A DNA stretch of 64,000 bases from CAVVDY01 sp963819645 (GTDB lineage Bacteria; Acidobacteriota; Terriglobia; Terriglobales; Acidobacteriaceae). The position numbers and the translations under genes are program-made. Shown here piece by piece: positions 27,421 through 37,341 of this stretch (position 1 is the stretch's first letter; each line of letters begins with the position of its first letter). The notes beneath the pieces are model-generated. The model ran no database searches. It was given only the letters and a program-made list of their open reading frames with translations, and was not told the origin of the DNA. The stretch covers positions 62,001 through 126,000 of the forward strand of contig CAWFWZ010000001.1 of assembly GCA_963819645.1 (NCBI GenBank), written 5' to 3'.

Positions 27421-30400
27421 TGCGTTCAACGTGCAAACGGATTTATTTTGCGGCGGCCTTGCTTTCGGCATTGCTGCTGTGTTGCACCGCGTTGCCAATG
27501 TTTGCGCAGACAACCACCCTGGGCACGGTCAATGGAACCGTAACTGATTCCACGAACGCAGTGCTTCCAGATGCGACGGTGACCCTTAAGGACACCGCAA
27601 CGGGGCAAACGCGAACCACCACCACCAACAGCGCCGGCAGATACGTTTTCATTAACGTCAACCCGGGCAAATACGACATTACGATCACCAAGCAGGGCTT
27701 CGCCAAGGCCGTGATTTCCGGCGATACAGTTGAGGTCGGACAGGTATCGACGAACAACGCGGTGCTGAAGGTCGGATCAGAGAGCCAGACGATTGAAGTC
27801 GCGACCACCGGCGTTGAATTGCAGACCGACAACGCCACGATCGGCAGCGACGGTCAGCGGTATCGCATTGCAATCGCTGCCCAGCATTGCTCGCGACACC
27901 AGCACGTTCTTGACGCTGCAGGCGGGCATCAGTCCTGACGGCAGCGTGGCCGGCACGGTCGTCGATCAGAGCACCTTCCAGCTCGATGGCGGCAACAACA
28001 CCAACGATATGGACGGCAGCATGAGCGTGTACACGCCCAGCTACGCCGGTGATCCCACGGGCGGCGCTGCCAACCAGAGTAACGGCGTGGCCGCCGGCGC
28101 GACCGGTGTTATGCCAACTCCTGCTGACTCAGTGGAAGAATTCAAGGTCAGCACCGCCGGACAGGGCGCTGACTTCAACAGCTCGGCCGGCGCGCAGGTT
28201 CAGATCGTTACCAAGCGCGGCACCGGCCAGTGGCATGGAACGGTGTACGAGTATTACCTCGACAACAATCTGAACGCCAACACCTATCAGAACAACTTCG
28301 CCGGTGTGGGAACTCCGAGTTTCCACTACAACCGCTTCGGCGGCGCCATCGGCGGCCCGATCATTAACAAGAACATCCTGGGCGGCAAGACTTACTTCTT
28401 CGCCAACTACCAGGGCTTCCGCTGGCCCAACGCCACCACGGTGGAACGAGCTGTCCCGTCCGCTGCGATGCGTTTGGGACTCTTGACCTTCGGCGGAACG
28501 ACCTACAACTTGAACCCGGTTGCTGTCACCTATAACGGCACGACGTATGCGCCGTCGAATTGCGGCACCGCAGGGCCTTGCGATCCGCGCGGCATCGGCA
28601 TCAATCCCCTGGTTCAGCAGATGTGGAACAAGTACATGCCGCTGTCCAACGAATCGGGTTGCGGCCTGTCACGTTGCGACGGCCACAACATTCTGGGATT
28701 CCTGGCCAACGTCGGCGTTCCCCAGAACGATAACTTTGGAGTGGCTCGCCTTGACCACGATTTCGGTTCAAAGTGGCACTTCATGAGTAGCTATCGCTAC
28801 TACCACCTGACCAAAGCCGACTACCGACCAGGTGGACATCGGCGGATTCTTCCCGGGCGATACGCTGGGAACGCCGACCTCGCTGTCTAACAAGCCGCAA
28901 GTGCCGTGGTACCTGGTTGCCGGAATTACGGGCCAGTTGACCAACAACATCACCAATAACTTCACCTATAACTACCTGCGTAACTTCTGGCAGTGGGGCA
29001 CAGTCGGTGATCCAGTGCAGATTCCAGGTCTGGCTGGAGCTTTGGAACCGGGCGGCGAAAGCGCAGACCCAGGCGCTGCTACCTTACAACGTCAACACTC
29101 AACAGACGCGTACCCGTTACTGGAACGGTCATGACAACATGTTCCGCGACGACGTGACCTGGTTGCATGGTAAGCACCTGATCCAGTTCGGCGGCATGTT
29201 CCAGAACAACTACGATCAGCACCAGCGTACTGATAACGGCGGCGGCATCAACTACCAGACCGTGTATCAGTTGGGCACAAGCAGCGGTGCGGGAATCGGA
29301 GGCATAGGCGCATACGTACCCTCCGGCGCATCGACCAGCACATTCGGCCGCGATTATGCGTCCGTACTGGGTATCGTCTCCACCTCGCAGATTGCTTATA
29401 CCCGCAAAGGCAAGGACCTGACGCTCAATCCTCCACTGACGCCCGCATACACCGCCGTGAGCATTCCTTACGGCAACTTCTACGGCAGCGATACCTGGCG
29501 CATGACGCCACGGTTCACCCTGACCTACGGCTTGGGATGGACGGTGGAAATGCCGCCCTACGAAAAGAATGGCGCCCAGGTAATTTTTGTCGGCCCGGAC
29601 AACAAACCCCTCAGCACGGAGCAGTACCTGAATTCCCGTGAACAGGCTGCGTTGGCCGGCAACGTCTATAACCCGCAGGTTGGCTTCAGCTTGATCGGGA
29701 ACACCGCCAATCCTTCGAAGTATCCTTACAACCCCTACTACGGTGAGTGGAGTCCGCGTCTTGCCGCAGCGTGGGACGTCTTCGGCGATGGCCGCACCGT
29801 ACTCCGCGGCGGTTATGGCCGCACCTATGGCCGTCTGAACGGCGTTGATCAGGTGCTGGTGCCTTTGCTGGGTACCGGTCTGATTCAGGCCGTGCAAGGC
29901 ACGCAATGTACGATCGGAGGCGCTTGCGGTAGTTCTAATCCGGCGACCGCATTTCGTATCGGAGTTGATGGTCTGACCGCGCCATTACCGGCGGCTAGCC
30001 AGACGTTGCCTCAGCCCCTGTATCCGGGCGTGAACAACGTAGCGGCGGGTGCCGGCGAAGCGCTGGATCCCAACTTCCGTCCCAATGTGGTCGACTCCTT
30101 CACCCTGACTTTCCAGCGTCAGTTGACCAACAAGATCAGCCTGGAAGTTGGCTACATCGGTCGCCTCATCAACAACGAATACTTGCCCATCAACCTGAAC
30201 GCAGTTCCTTACATGATGACCAAGGGCGGGCAGACTTTCGCCAAGGCTTACGCCAACACCCTCATCGGATACTGCGGCAACGGCAACGTTAACAACCTGG
30301 GCGGTGGCAACTGTATCGGCAATGCCAATGCGGTCGCTCCTCAGCCCTTCTTCGAAGCCGCGCTTTCCGGCACCGGCTACTGCAACGGGTTTGCCAACTG

Positions 30401-31422
30401 CACCCAGGCTGTCATTGCCAATGAAGGTCTGAACGGCAGCGGCAACCTGCCCATCGCCAACGTCTGGTCGCTGTTCAGCGATCTGGACAATGGTAACTTC
30501 AACTTCCCGCGCAGTCATGATGAACACTCCGCTGAACTGCACCGACGGCACGCAAATTGGCTGTAGCGGTCAGCTCACCTCCGGCGTGGGCATGAACGCC
30601 AGCGTGGGACATGGCAACTACAACGCTCTGTTCGTTACCGTGAAGACCTCCGACTGGCACGGCGTCAGCATGCAGTCGAACTTCACCTGGTCGAGGGCGC
30701 TTGGCACGGGTGCCGAAGTACAGGCCACCAGCGAAGCGACTGCTCCAGATCCCTTCAACCTCAACTACGGATACGGTCTCCAGCCTTTCGACCGCAGTCT
30801 GATGTTCAACATGTACGCTGTGTATCAGCCGCGGTGGTATAGCTCGCAGTCAGGGTTCGTAGGACACCTGCTCGGCGGCTGGAACATCGCGCCGATCTTC
30901 ACCACCGGAACGGGCTTGCCGATCACGTTGGCTACCATCAACGGCGGCGGTCAGGCCTTAGGTGAAGGCGATTCGCTGAACTTCTTCGGGTATGGAGTTT
31001 CGGAAAACGCTATCCCGATCGCTCCCTTGCCCTCGGGCTCGCGGCACAACAATGTAGCGGGTTCCAATGGCATCGGCACGTCGGGTTACGGGGTTAATCT
31101 CTATGCTGATCCGGTAGCTACGTGGAATGACGTTCGCCAGCCCATTCTTGGTTACGACACCAGGCAGGGCGGCTTCGGCGTACCACGTGGACTGAACTAC
31201 TGGAACGTCGACTTGAGCGTGCAGAAGACGTTCAAGATCACAGAGCGGTTTAGCACCCAGTTCCAGGCGGTGTTTACCAACCTCTTCAACCATGATCAAT
31301 TCGGCGATCCGAGCGGAGACCTTCTTGACACGAGCAACTCCGCTGCCTGGGGTACGTTACCCGGAACGGTGACTTCGACCAGCCCGCGCTCAATGGAGTT
31401 CGGTGTTCGTCTTAGCTTCTAA
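27421..31422 (+). CDS. Oar-like outer-membrane TonB-type receptor with regulatory-like N-terminal domain, frameshifted
   Basis: An outer-membrane beta-barrel protein of about 1330 residues, TonB-dependent receptor family, Oar-like. ATG 27421 after GGGGGAAGGA gives a signal peptide ending MFAQ. It then has a carboxypeptidase-regulatory-like beta-sandwich (LGTVNGTVTDSTNAVLPDAT, SAGRYVFINVNPGKYDIT), a plug region (STFQLDGGNNTNDMDGSM, EEFKVSTAGQGADFNSSAG) and a long barrel (SWHGTVYEYYLDNN-like, WSPRLAAAWDVFGDGRTVLRGGYG), ending in MEFGVRLSF, an outer-membrane C-terminal signature with terminal Phe. The frame changes near 27850, 28825, 29060 and 30515; the barrel continues each time, so indel errors are likely. 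A terminator follows. The substrate is unknown; these families are heavily expanded in Acidobacteria. Confidence 0.88.
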
Positions 31423-31437
31423 ATTGATCGAAGTAGT
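31420..31437 (+). repeat. 18-bp direct repeat flanking the Oar-like gene, downstream copy
   Basis: The downstream partner of the repeat at 27326-27343, with one mismatch. It includes the TAA stop codon of the Oar-like gene. Confidence 0.6.
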
Positions 31438-31446
31438 CCTCTCCAC

Positions 31447-31475
31447 CGCCGGGGGCGCAAGCTCCCGGCGTTTTT
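31447..31475 (+). terminator. Rho-independent terminator of the Oar-like gene
   Basis: A stem of CGCCGGGGGC with GCTCCCGGCG (one G-T pair), GCAA tetraloop, followed by five T residues. It lies 25 bp after the stop of the Oar-like gene on the same strand. Confidence 0.9.
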
Positions 31476-31586
31476 ATGGCCGGTGAACTGGCGTGATACA
31501 ACTCACTGACAGCGGCAAACGCTTTGCCGCAGACTAAAGCAGCAAGAAAACTATCGCGTTGCGAGCGGTTCCCCGGGGGGAAGCGA

Positions 31587-32834
31587 ATGGCAAGGACGTT
31601 CGGTCTAGTAATGACGGGCGGTGGGGCACGGGGCGCTTATCAGGCAGGCGTCTTGAAGCGTATCGGCGAGATAAAACGCCTTCAGGGGCGACCCAATCCT
31701 TTTCCTATTATCGGAGGATCGTCAGCCGGGGCGATCAATGGCGCTGGCCTGGCCATGGGCTGCGACGATTTTCCTCTGGCGACCCGAGTGGTGGCGGATA
31801 TTTGGTCTCACCTGCGACCGCAGGACATCTTTCGCTGCGACGTTCTTTCGCAAGCTCGCAACTCAATCACCTGGATTCTGGATCTCTCTTTCGGAGCAGT
31901 GCTGGGAGGAGGTAAGGCCAAGTCGCTTCTCGACGCAACCCCGCTCCGGCACTTCCTTCACCAGCATCTCAATTGCGATCTCATCCAGGACAACATAAAA
32001 CGCGGTCACCTCTATGCTCTGACCATTTCGGCCACCAACTACAACTCGGGCAAGAGCTATCTCTTCATTCAGGGTGCGAAGGGTCACCCGATGTGGAATC
32101 GTAGCCGCCGGGTGACCTTGTCGACCAAGATTACGGTGGACCATATTTGCGCGTCGGCTGCAATTCCCTTGGTCTTTCAACCGGTGCAGCTGAAGACGCC
32201 GCGCGGAACGGCATACTTCGGTGACGGTTGTATCCGCTTGCAGCAGCCCCTGAGTCCGGTGATACGACTCGGTGCGAGCAAGCTTTTCGCCATCGGCGTG
32301 CGTGGACACGGCCTGGAGCACAAGGAAGAAGCTTCCGGCAATAATGATCCATCGTTGGCGCAGGTGCTGGGAGTGCTCTTCAACGTTATGTTCCTTGATC
32401 ATCTGGCGACGGACGTCGAACACTTGCAGCGGTTGAACGAACTGCTCAGCTCAGGGCAGTTCGATCAGAGTAAGGTGCAGGGTTGCGAGAGGGTCCGTCC
32501 GCTGACACCGCTTTTGATTACTCCCTCGGTGAACCTGACGGAGCTCGCAGAATACCATCAGCGGGACTTGCCTTACCTCATCCAGTACTTCGTCAGCAGC
32601 CTGGGGAGGGACGCGGCTTCCTGCGCTGACCTGATGAGTTACCTGCTGTTCGCCTCCGGGTACACCACGGACCTCATCGAGATTGGCTACCGCGATGCCA
32701 GCCAGCGTATTGATGAGATCGAAGATTTTCTGTTTTCGCCCGATGATGACGAAGAGGAAGAGCTTCCGAGCGTGGCGGCCGGAGCTGGCAAATCACGGAC
32801 GAGCGCTACGCCGATTAAACGCAATGTGAATTAG
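31587..32834 (+). CDS. Patatin-like phospholipase
   Basis: A 415-residue cytoplasmic acyl hydrolase of the patatin family. It has oxyanion-loop GGGARG (11-16), nucleophile S46 in GGSSAG (43-48), and a second catalytic Asp as D213 in FGDGC, where most family members have DGG or DGA; the Cys after DG is unusual but the Asp is kept. A DUF3336-like helical C-terminus ends in an acidic tail (DDDEEEELP). ATG 31587 after GGGGGGAAG is preferred to an upstream start. It probably cleaves acyl esters of phospholipids. It is not operon-linked. Confidence 0.88.
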   Translation: MARTFGLVMTGGGARGAYQAGVLKRIGEIKRLQGRPNPFPIIGGSSAGAINGAGLAMGCDDFPLATRVVADIWSHLRPQDIFRCDVLSQARNSITWILDLSFGAVLGGGKAKSLLDATPLRHFLHQHLNCDLIQDNIKRGHLYALTISATNYNSGKSYLFIQGAKGHPMWNRSRRVTLSTKITVDHICASAAIPLVFQPVQLKTPRGTAYFGDGCIRLQQPLSPVIRLGASKLFAIGVRGHGLEHKEEASGNNDPSLAQVLGVLFNVMFLDHLATDVEHLQRLNELLSSGQFDQSKVQGCERVRPLTPLLITPSVNLTELAEYHQRDLPYLIQYFVSSLGRDAASCADLMSYLLFASGYTTDLIEIGYRDASQRIDEIEDFLFSPDDDEEEELPSVAAGAGKSRTSATPIKRNVN

Positions 32835-33174
32835 GGTTGTATCAGGGCCCAACTTCAGTTGGGCCGAGCAGACTTTCATAACAAGTACCCCGAAGGTTTT
32901 TGGCTGCCGGTAGCGGCACGATTGAAGCCGTGCCCTGATACAAAGCTCGCGACCAATGTGCACCTCTAGCCTGTAGTCCAAGCCGCATTCTTCGGCGAGA
33001 AGTTTTCAGGAATCGCTGCCGACGTGCAAGAATGCCAAGCGGGAGCTGATTCGTTTGCCCCGCAGCATACCTGGGCCGGCTAGCGTAAAGGGCCGCGCAG
33101 CAGCGGTCGAACTTCGCGTGCTACACGATCTCGAGCTGCGAGTTGATGGCTCCAGGCAGGCCTGAGCAGAACCT
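32835..33174. repeat. Intergenic region with TTGTATCAGGGC inverted repeat element
   Basis: Positions 32837-32945 form a complete repeat element with TTGTATCAGGGC at the left end and its reverse complement GCCCTGATACAA at the right, containing GGCCCAACTTCAGTTGGGCC and GGCACGATTGAAGCCGTGCC hairpins. Relatives are at 7770-7842 and 8757-8790. A reading frame of about 58 codons (about 32990-33163) ends just before ppx but has no start codon or RBS; I do not call it. Confidence 0.65.
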
Positions 33175-34704
33175 ATGCCCACATTCGCAGCCGTTGACAT
33201 CGGCTCCAACTCGGTTCGGCTCAAGATTGCCGAGGCCAATCGCGATCGCCTGAAAACCGTCTTTGAGGACCGCGAGGTCACACGGCTTGGCGCCGGTGTG
33301 TTCGCGAACGGCTCGCTTGAACCGCAGGCGATGGCCTTCACCATCCAGGTACTGCAGCGTTTTCTGCGGGCCATCCAGAGCTATGCTGCCGATCGCGTTC
33401 GAGTGGTCGCGACCAGCGCGTTACGCGACGCAAAGAACAGCCGCGCGTTTGTCGACTGGGTGCGAACGGCGACCGGCTGGAGAGTCGAAATCATCTCCGG
33501 TCTGGAAGAGGGACGCCTGATACACCTGGGCATTGTGTCGAACGCGCGCATCAGCAACACTCGCGCGCTGCTCATGGACCTGGGAGGCGGCAGTTGCGAG
33601 TTGACGCTTTCTGACCACGGTCATATCGCCGAGATGGTCAGCCTCCCGATCGGCGCGGTACGGCTGACGCAAGCCTTCATGCATTCCGATCCGCCACGCA
33701 AGAAAGAGCTGGAAGCGATGCGTTCGTTGATACAGCGCGAAATCGGACGGGTGCAAAACCGCATCCTCGATGCCCAGGTCCAGACGGCGATTGCAACTTC
33801 AGGCACCGCGGCTGCGTTGTCCAACTATTACAGCGGGCGCGGCGATGATCCCTCCAAGCCGGCTGCGGTGCCGCAAGAGGCGCTCTCGAAGATCGCCAAG
33901 GACTTGAGCAAGCGCAATCTGGTCCAGCGGCAGGCCCTGCGAGGCATTGGACTCAGGCGCGCCGAAATCATTGTCGCCGGCTCGATGGTGTATTCCGAGC
34001 TGTTGGAAATGTGCGAGCTGCGCAGCTTCCGTTATCTGCCGCTGGGATTGCGCGATGGTCTGCTGGCGCAGATGATGGCCGACTACAACGCCAGCTCCGC
34101 CATGGCTGAGCGGGTTGAGTCAGAACGGCAGGACGCTCTTATCTCTGCCGGCAAGCACTACGGAGTCGACTTGATGTTCGCGCGGCGCATTCGTGATCTG
34201 GCCATTCAGCTCTTTCGCCGTTTGCAGCCGGTACATCAGTTGCCTACGCAATATGCCGATTGGCTGGAGGCCGCCGCCATGTTGCATGAGGTCGGCTCGT
34301 ATATCAATCGCTCAGGCCGGCGCCGGCATACGTATTACGTCATCGCCCATTCGGAGATCTTTGGATACACGCCGGTGCAGCGCCTGATCATCGCCGCCAT
34401 TGCGCGTTATATCGGAAAGTCGTTGCCCAGTCCCAGTGATCGCAACATTCGATTGCTGCCTTCAGGCGCCCAGAGTCGCGTGCCCAAAGCGGTGGCGCTG
34501 CTGCGGCTCGCCCGAGCACTCGATCAGAGCCGCCGCGGCACAGTTCAAGACCTGCGCATCAAGATCGGCGAGGACGAGCGCGTCATCCTGCGGCTTACCC
34601 CGAGCACGGCTGAAGGAGTTGAGTTGGAACTTTGGGCCGTGGAACAGGAAAAAGACTACTTCCGCGAAGTCTTCGGGCGCGAACTTTTGGCTGAAAGCGC
34701 CTGA
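33175..34704 (+). CDS. Exopolyphosphatase / pppGpp phosphohydrolase with HD domain
   Basis: A 509-residue Ppx/GppA-family enzyme releasing orthophosphate from polyphosphate (or hydrolysing pppGpp). The ASKHA phosphatase core has AAVDIGSNSVRL near the N-terminus, VVATSALRDAKN, IISGLEEGRLIH, and DLGGGSCEL. The C-terminal part from about 330 is the HD-like domain seen in long Ppx forms (AAMLHEVGSYINRSGRRRHTYYVI, LIIAAIARYIGKS). ATG 33175 begins with the expected family N-terminus. It converges with the sixA gene and their 3' ends overlap by 49 bp. Confidence 0.92.
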   Translation: MPTFAAVDIGSNSVRLKIAEANRDRLKTVFEDREVTRLGAGVFANGSLEPQAMAFTIQVLQRFLRAIQSYAADRVRVVATSALRDAKNSRAFVDWVRTATGWRVEIISGLEEGRLIHLGIVSNARISNTRALLMDLGGGSCELTLSDHGHIAEMVSLPIGAVRLTQAFMHSDPPRKKELEAMRSLIQREIGRVQNRILDAQVQTAIATSGTAAALSNYYSGRGDDPSKPAAVPQEALSKIAKDLSKRNLVQRQALRGIGLRRAEIIVAGSMVYSELLEMCELRSFRYLPLGLRDGLLAQMMADYNASSAMAERVESERQDALISAGKHYGVDLMFARRIRDLAIQLFRRLQPVHQLPTQYADWLEAAAMLHEVGSYINRSGRRRHTYYVIAHSEIFGYTPVQRLIIAAIARYIGKSLPSPSDRNIRLLPSGAQSRVPKAVALLRLARALDQSRRGTVQDLRIKIGEDERVILRLTPSTAEGVELELWAVEQEKDYFREVFGRELLAESA

Positions 34705-35186
34705 AGCTTGCTCGCCATCTTAGGCGTGAACAGCCAGTTCAACACACCCTTTCCTTGCACGAAATCAACCTTGGCGACGGCGCCCTTCTTGAAGTCAATG
34801 CACTCGGAACCATCGCTCCCGGTCACCAGTCGAAGCAGAAACTCCGTGATGCTGGGGTTGTGCCCGACCACCATGATCGCCTTGCTCTTGCTGTAGTGCT
34901 CCAGCAGGTCGTGGAACTGATCGTAGCTGGCCTCAGGACGCATCGCGTCGCTGATAACGATCCTGTCCTTGAAGCCAAGCTCCGTGACAGCGAGCTCTGC
35001 CGTCTGCACCGCACGGGTCAGCGGACTGGAGATCACCGCATCGACTTCAACGCCCAGGGCAACCAGAGCACGTCCCACAGTGTGGCACTGCCGCTCACCG
35101 ACCTTGTCGATAGGACGCTTCTCGTCCTCCTTGGGAAGGACCTTGTGCTGGTTCGCACTGGCGTGACGGAAGAAGTAAACGACCAT
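34656..35186 (-). CDS. sixA: SixA-type phosphohistidine phosphatase
   Basis: A 176-residue histidine-phosphatase-superfamily protein that removes phosphate from phosphohistidine on His-containing phosphotransfer domains. RHASANQH carries the nucleophilic His at position 8; VISSPLTRAVQTAELAV and VVGHNPSITEF supply the other catalytic Arg and His. ATG 35186 places the RHA motif correctly; the longer frame to 35300 lacks support. A C-terminal basic tail (SSRPKTSRK) overlaps the ppx 3' end. The target phosphorelay is not identifiable; an orphan histidine kinase and a LytTR regulator are elsewhere in the window. Confidence 0.9.
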   Translation of the reverse strand: MVVYFFRHASANQHKVLPKEDEKRPIDKVGERQCHTVGRALVALGVEVDAVISSPLTRAVQTAELAVTELGFKDRIVISDAMRPEASYDQFHDLLEHYSKSKAIMVVGHNPSITEFLLRLVTGSDGSECIDFKKGAVAKVDFVQGKGVLNWLFTPKMASKLQALSAKSSRPKTSRK

Positions 35187-35257
35187 GCCTCTATTGTGCC
35201 TGAGATGCGTAGTGGCAGGGATTGACTGTCTGGGGTCGAGGAGATGGTAGGACCGAA

Positions 35258-35686
35258 TCAGGGCTGGCGGAGAAATATTTCGATGCGATCGGTAGTCCAA
35301 ACTTCAAGGCCCGTTCCGAAGAAGTCCTGGTCCTCTGTCCAAATTGGGACGTCAAGCAAAAGGGCGAGGGCCGCGATCGGCCAATCCGCAGCGTCCCTGC
35401 GATTCATGCGCTCCCTGGCAGGCTCCTCAAACTCTGTGTAGAGACTCGCGTCGACAGGCTCAACCAGCTGGCAAATACCCTCAAGCACCGACGCGGCTAG
35501 ATCAACATCGATGTTTTTGCGAGCTGCGACAGCAGCAACGTATTTTCTCGCCTCTTCAAAACATGTCTCGGGCGCATAGAAATTCACCGCAATTTCATAC
35601 TGTTCGAGGAGCTGCCGAACCCTTTGGCCGAACACAGCGCGAAGGAGAATGTTGGCATCCACTACTACAGCCTTCCGGACCATCAC
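35258..35686 (-). CDS. PIN-domain toxin
   Basis: A 142-residue PIN-fold ribonuclease, probably the toxin of a VapC-like pair. Acidic metal-binding residues are D10 (VVVDANIL), E44, D98/D101 and D119 (TEDQD). It starts at 35686 or 35683, the start codon overlapping the antitoxin's stop codon (ATGA arrangement), a standard translational coupling. Free toxin would cut RNA and stop growth; the upstream antitoxin would neutralise it. The sequence is somewhat longer than classical VapC. Confidence 0.87.
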   Translation of the reverse strand: MMVRKAVVVDANILLRAVFGQRVRQLLEQYEIAVNFYAPETCFEEARKYVAAVAARKNIDVDLAASVLEGICQLVEPVDASLYTEFEEPARERMNRRDAADWPIAALALLLDVPIWTEDQDFFGTGLEVWTTDRIEIFLRQP

Positions 35687-35943
35687 TTCTTCCCACGCCG
35701 CCTCTGCCTAAAATCAGCCAGGATCTCCTCTTCCGAGATACCTTGCGCGGCAAGTGCGTGCTGCAACCGGGTTGCTGCCTCTTTCAGCGCTTCGCGTTCA
35801 CTGGCGTCACGCTTGCGACGTGCCGGAATGTAGTAACCGACGGTGTCGCCGTGCCGTGTTATCGCCACCGGCGCCTCGCTCTCCAGAATGTAGCTGGCTA
35901 GCTTCTCTCTAAATTCACGGATTCCCACCTTGACGGCTTCCAT
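35683..35943 (-). CDS. Phd/YefM-like antitoxin
   Basis: An 86-residue antitoxin. The N-terminal VKVGIREFREKLASYILE matches the DNA-binding prevent-host-death fold; the C-terminal half is charged and helical (ISEEEILADFRQRRR) and would wrap the toxin. ATG 35943 is chosen because AAGGAG lies 10 bp upstream; ATG 35952 is an alternative but too close to that site. A perfect inverted repeat upstream is a good autoregulatory operator. Confidence 0.85.
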   Translation of the reverse strand: MEAVKVGIREFREKLASYILESEAPVAITRHGDTVGYYIPARRKRDASEREALKEAATRLQHALAAQGISEEEILADFRQRRRGKK

Positions 35944-35958
35944 TTCTCGCATGCTCCT

Positions 35959-35978
35959 TGTGTACGCACGTGTACACA
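35959..35978. promoter_or_regulatory. Candidate operator of the PIN toxin-antitoxin pair
   Basis: A perfect palindrome TGTGTAC-N6-GTACACA between the antitoxin start and an AT-rich stretch (reverse strand TAACATAATAT) that could be a -10 box. Phd-type antitoxins bind such palindromes to repress their own operon. Confidence 0.55.
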
Positions 35979-36084
35979 TATTATGTTAACTCGCGCGTTG
36001 GTAGCAAATCCCTAATGGTGCTGCTTTGCGACTACGCGAGGAGGTTAGCCAGCGTTCCCGATCGCCGCGAAACCTCTGCCAGGT

Positions 36085-36351
36085 TTAGAGCGCGCTATCG
36101 AAGCCGAGAGGCAGCGAATCCGCCGATTTGAAATCGTCGATTTCCTGGAGCGTGTAGACGTGGGTTTCACCACAGGTGCGGCAGCGCATCTGGAAGCTGG
36201 CAGGGAAGTTGAAGTGGATGGTGGGCTCGTCGGAAGAACTGTTGTCGAAGGGGACGTCCTTGAAAACCTGGCGCCGCTTACAACCCGGAGTCTTGCAGTC
36301 CGCACACCAGTAGAGATGATGCACCGTGTCCTCGCTCGACCTGGACTGCAA
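36085..36351 (-). CDS. Small zinc-ribbon-like protein
   Basis: An 88-residue frame with five cysteines in two groups: C16, C19 and C24 (WCADCKTPGC) and C57 and C60 (MRCRTCGE). This pattern fits a zinc-binding small protein of the kind often seen in Acidobacteria. The start is uncertain: the frame opens with TTG without a clear ribosome-binding site, and the real start could lie upstream in another frame if an indel occurs near 36345. Function unknown. Confidence 0.55.
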   Translation of the reverse strand: MQSRSSEDTVHHLYWCADCKTPGCKRRQVFKDVPFDNSSSDEPTIHFNFPASFQMRCRTCGETHVYTLQEIDDFKSADSLPLGFDSAL

Positions 36352-36461
36352 ACTGCGATTGGAAGCCCGACCACCGAGTCCAGGCGATTGACGAATTGTA
36401 CCTGCAAAGCCGCCGGCAGAATATAGTGATTGCCTGGTAATTACCGAAGCAGGAGGCCAAC

Positions 36462-36960
36462 GTGCCTGACACTCAGGAATACCTCAATCGCATACGGGAT
36501 TATGCACAAGGTCGAGATCCGCTAGAGCTGCAAAGGCAAACGGCGACGGTGTTGGCCGAGCTCCTGGCCGGCGCATCCGATGAGCAGCTGCGAACGCGGC
36601 CCAGCGAGGACAAGTGGTCGATTGGCGAAATTCTCGCGCACCTGGCCGACGACGAAATTTCAAGCTGCGTGGCGCTATCGTCAGATGGTGGAGCACAACG
36701 GAATTGAGCTTGCCGGGTTCGACCAGAATCTATGGGCGCGCATGGGCGACTATGGCTCGCGTGCGCCGCAGGAGTCGCTCGAACTCTTCCGGTTGCTGCG
36801 CAAGGCAAACTTGCAATTCCTGCATCAGCTCGCGCCCGAGCAGTGGGAGTGCTTCGGAATGCACGTCGAGCGCGGCCGGATTACAGTCAAGGAATTGGCG
36901 GCCCACATGGCGGGTCACGACGCCAATCATGTCGAGCAAATTCGCAAGATATTGGGCTGA
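36462..36960 (+). CDS. DinB-family protein, frameshifted
   Basis: A four-helix DinB/YfiT-like protein of about 166 residues, a superfamily of putative metal-dependent thiol transferases. GTG 36462 with AGGAGG 7 bp upstream is the start. The first helix group includes DKWSIGEILAHLADDE with the first metal His; the frame changes near 36650-36660, then AAWRYRQMVEHNGIEL and HMAGHDANHVEQIRKIL supply the other His ligands. The break is probably an indel. The thiol cofactor and substrate are unknown. Confidence 0.85.
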
Positions 36961-37062
36961 GGCTTACCCGTGGGGCACTTGGATTGAACAGCGCTCCCTG
37001 GAAGTCCTGCTCAGGCGTTCTATCCACACTTCCACGGGCAGATGAGTTTGACTTCACGATGG

Positions 37063-37136
37063 GGGCCCTGGGCAGAGTCGAACTGCCGACCAACGGTTTA
37101 GGAAACCGCTGCTCTATCCATCTGAGCTACAGGGCC
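37063..37136 (-). tRNA. tRNA-Arg (anticodon CCT)
   Basis: Read on the minus strand, a full cloverleaf: acceptor GGCCCTG with CAGGGCC, D-arm GCTCAGATGGATAGAGC, anticodon arm with loop TTCCTAA giving anticodon CCT, and T-arm GGCAG-TTCGACT-CTGCC. The CCA end is not encoded. Confidence 0.95.
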
Positions 37137-37341
37137 GCTCTCGGACTAGTCAATTTTACTGTACTTGCCAGACCGAGGCGGATGGTCGCGCGTGACTTGA
37201 TGACCGCACCACTTGCATCTGGGAGGGTCGCCCGAATATTCGTGCTTTGGCGGGACCGAACACTCACCGCGGGATTTCCTGGTTCGCTCAATCCAGGTCT
37301 TGGGATGGCCGTTCTTCCAGGTCATGGGTATTCGGGTTTAG

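Noticed and set aside
32990..33163. Short open frame before ppx
   Set aside because: About 58 codons without a start codon or ribosome-binding site.
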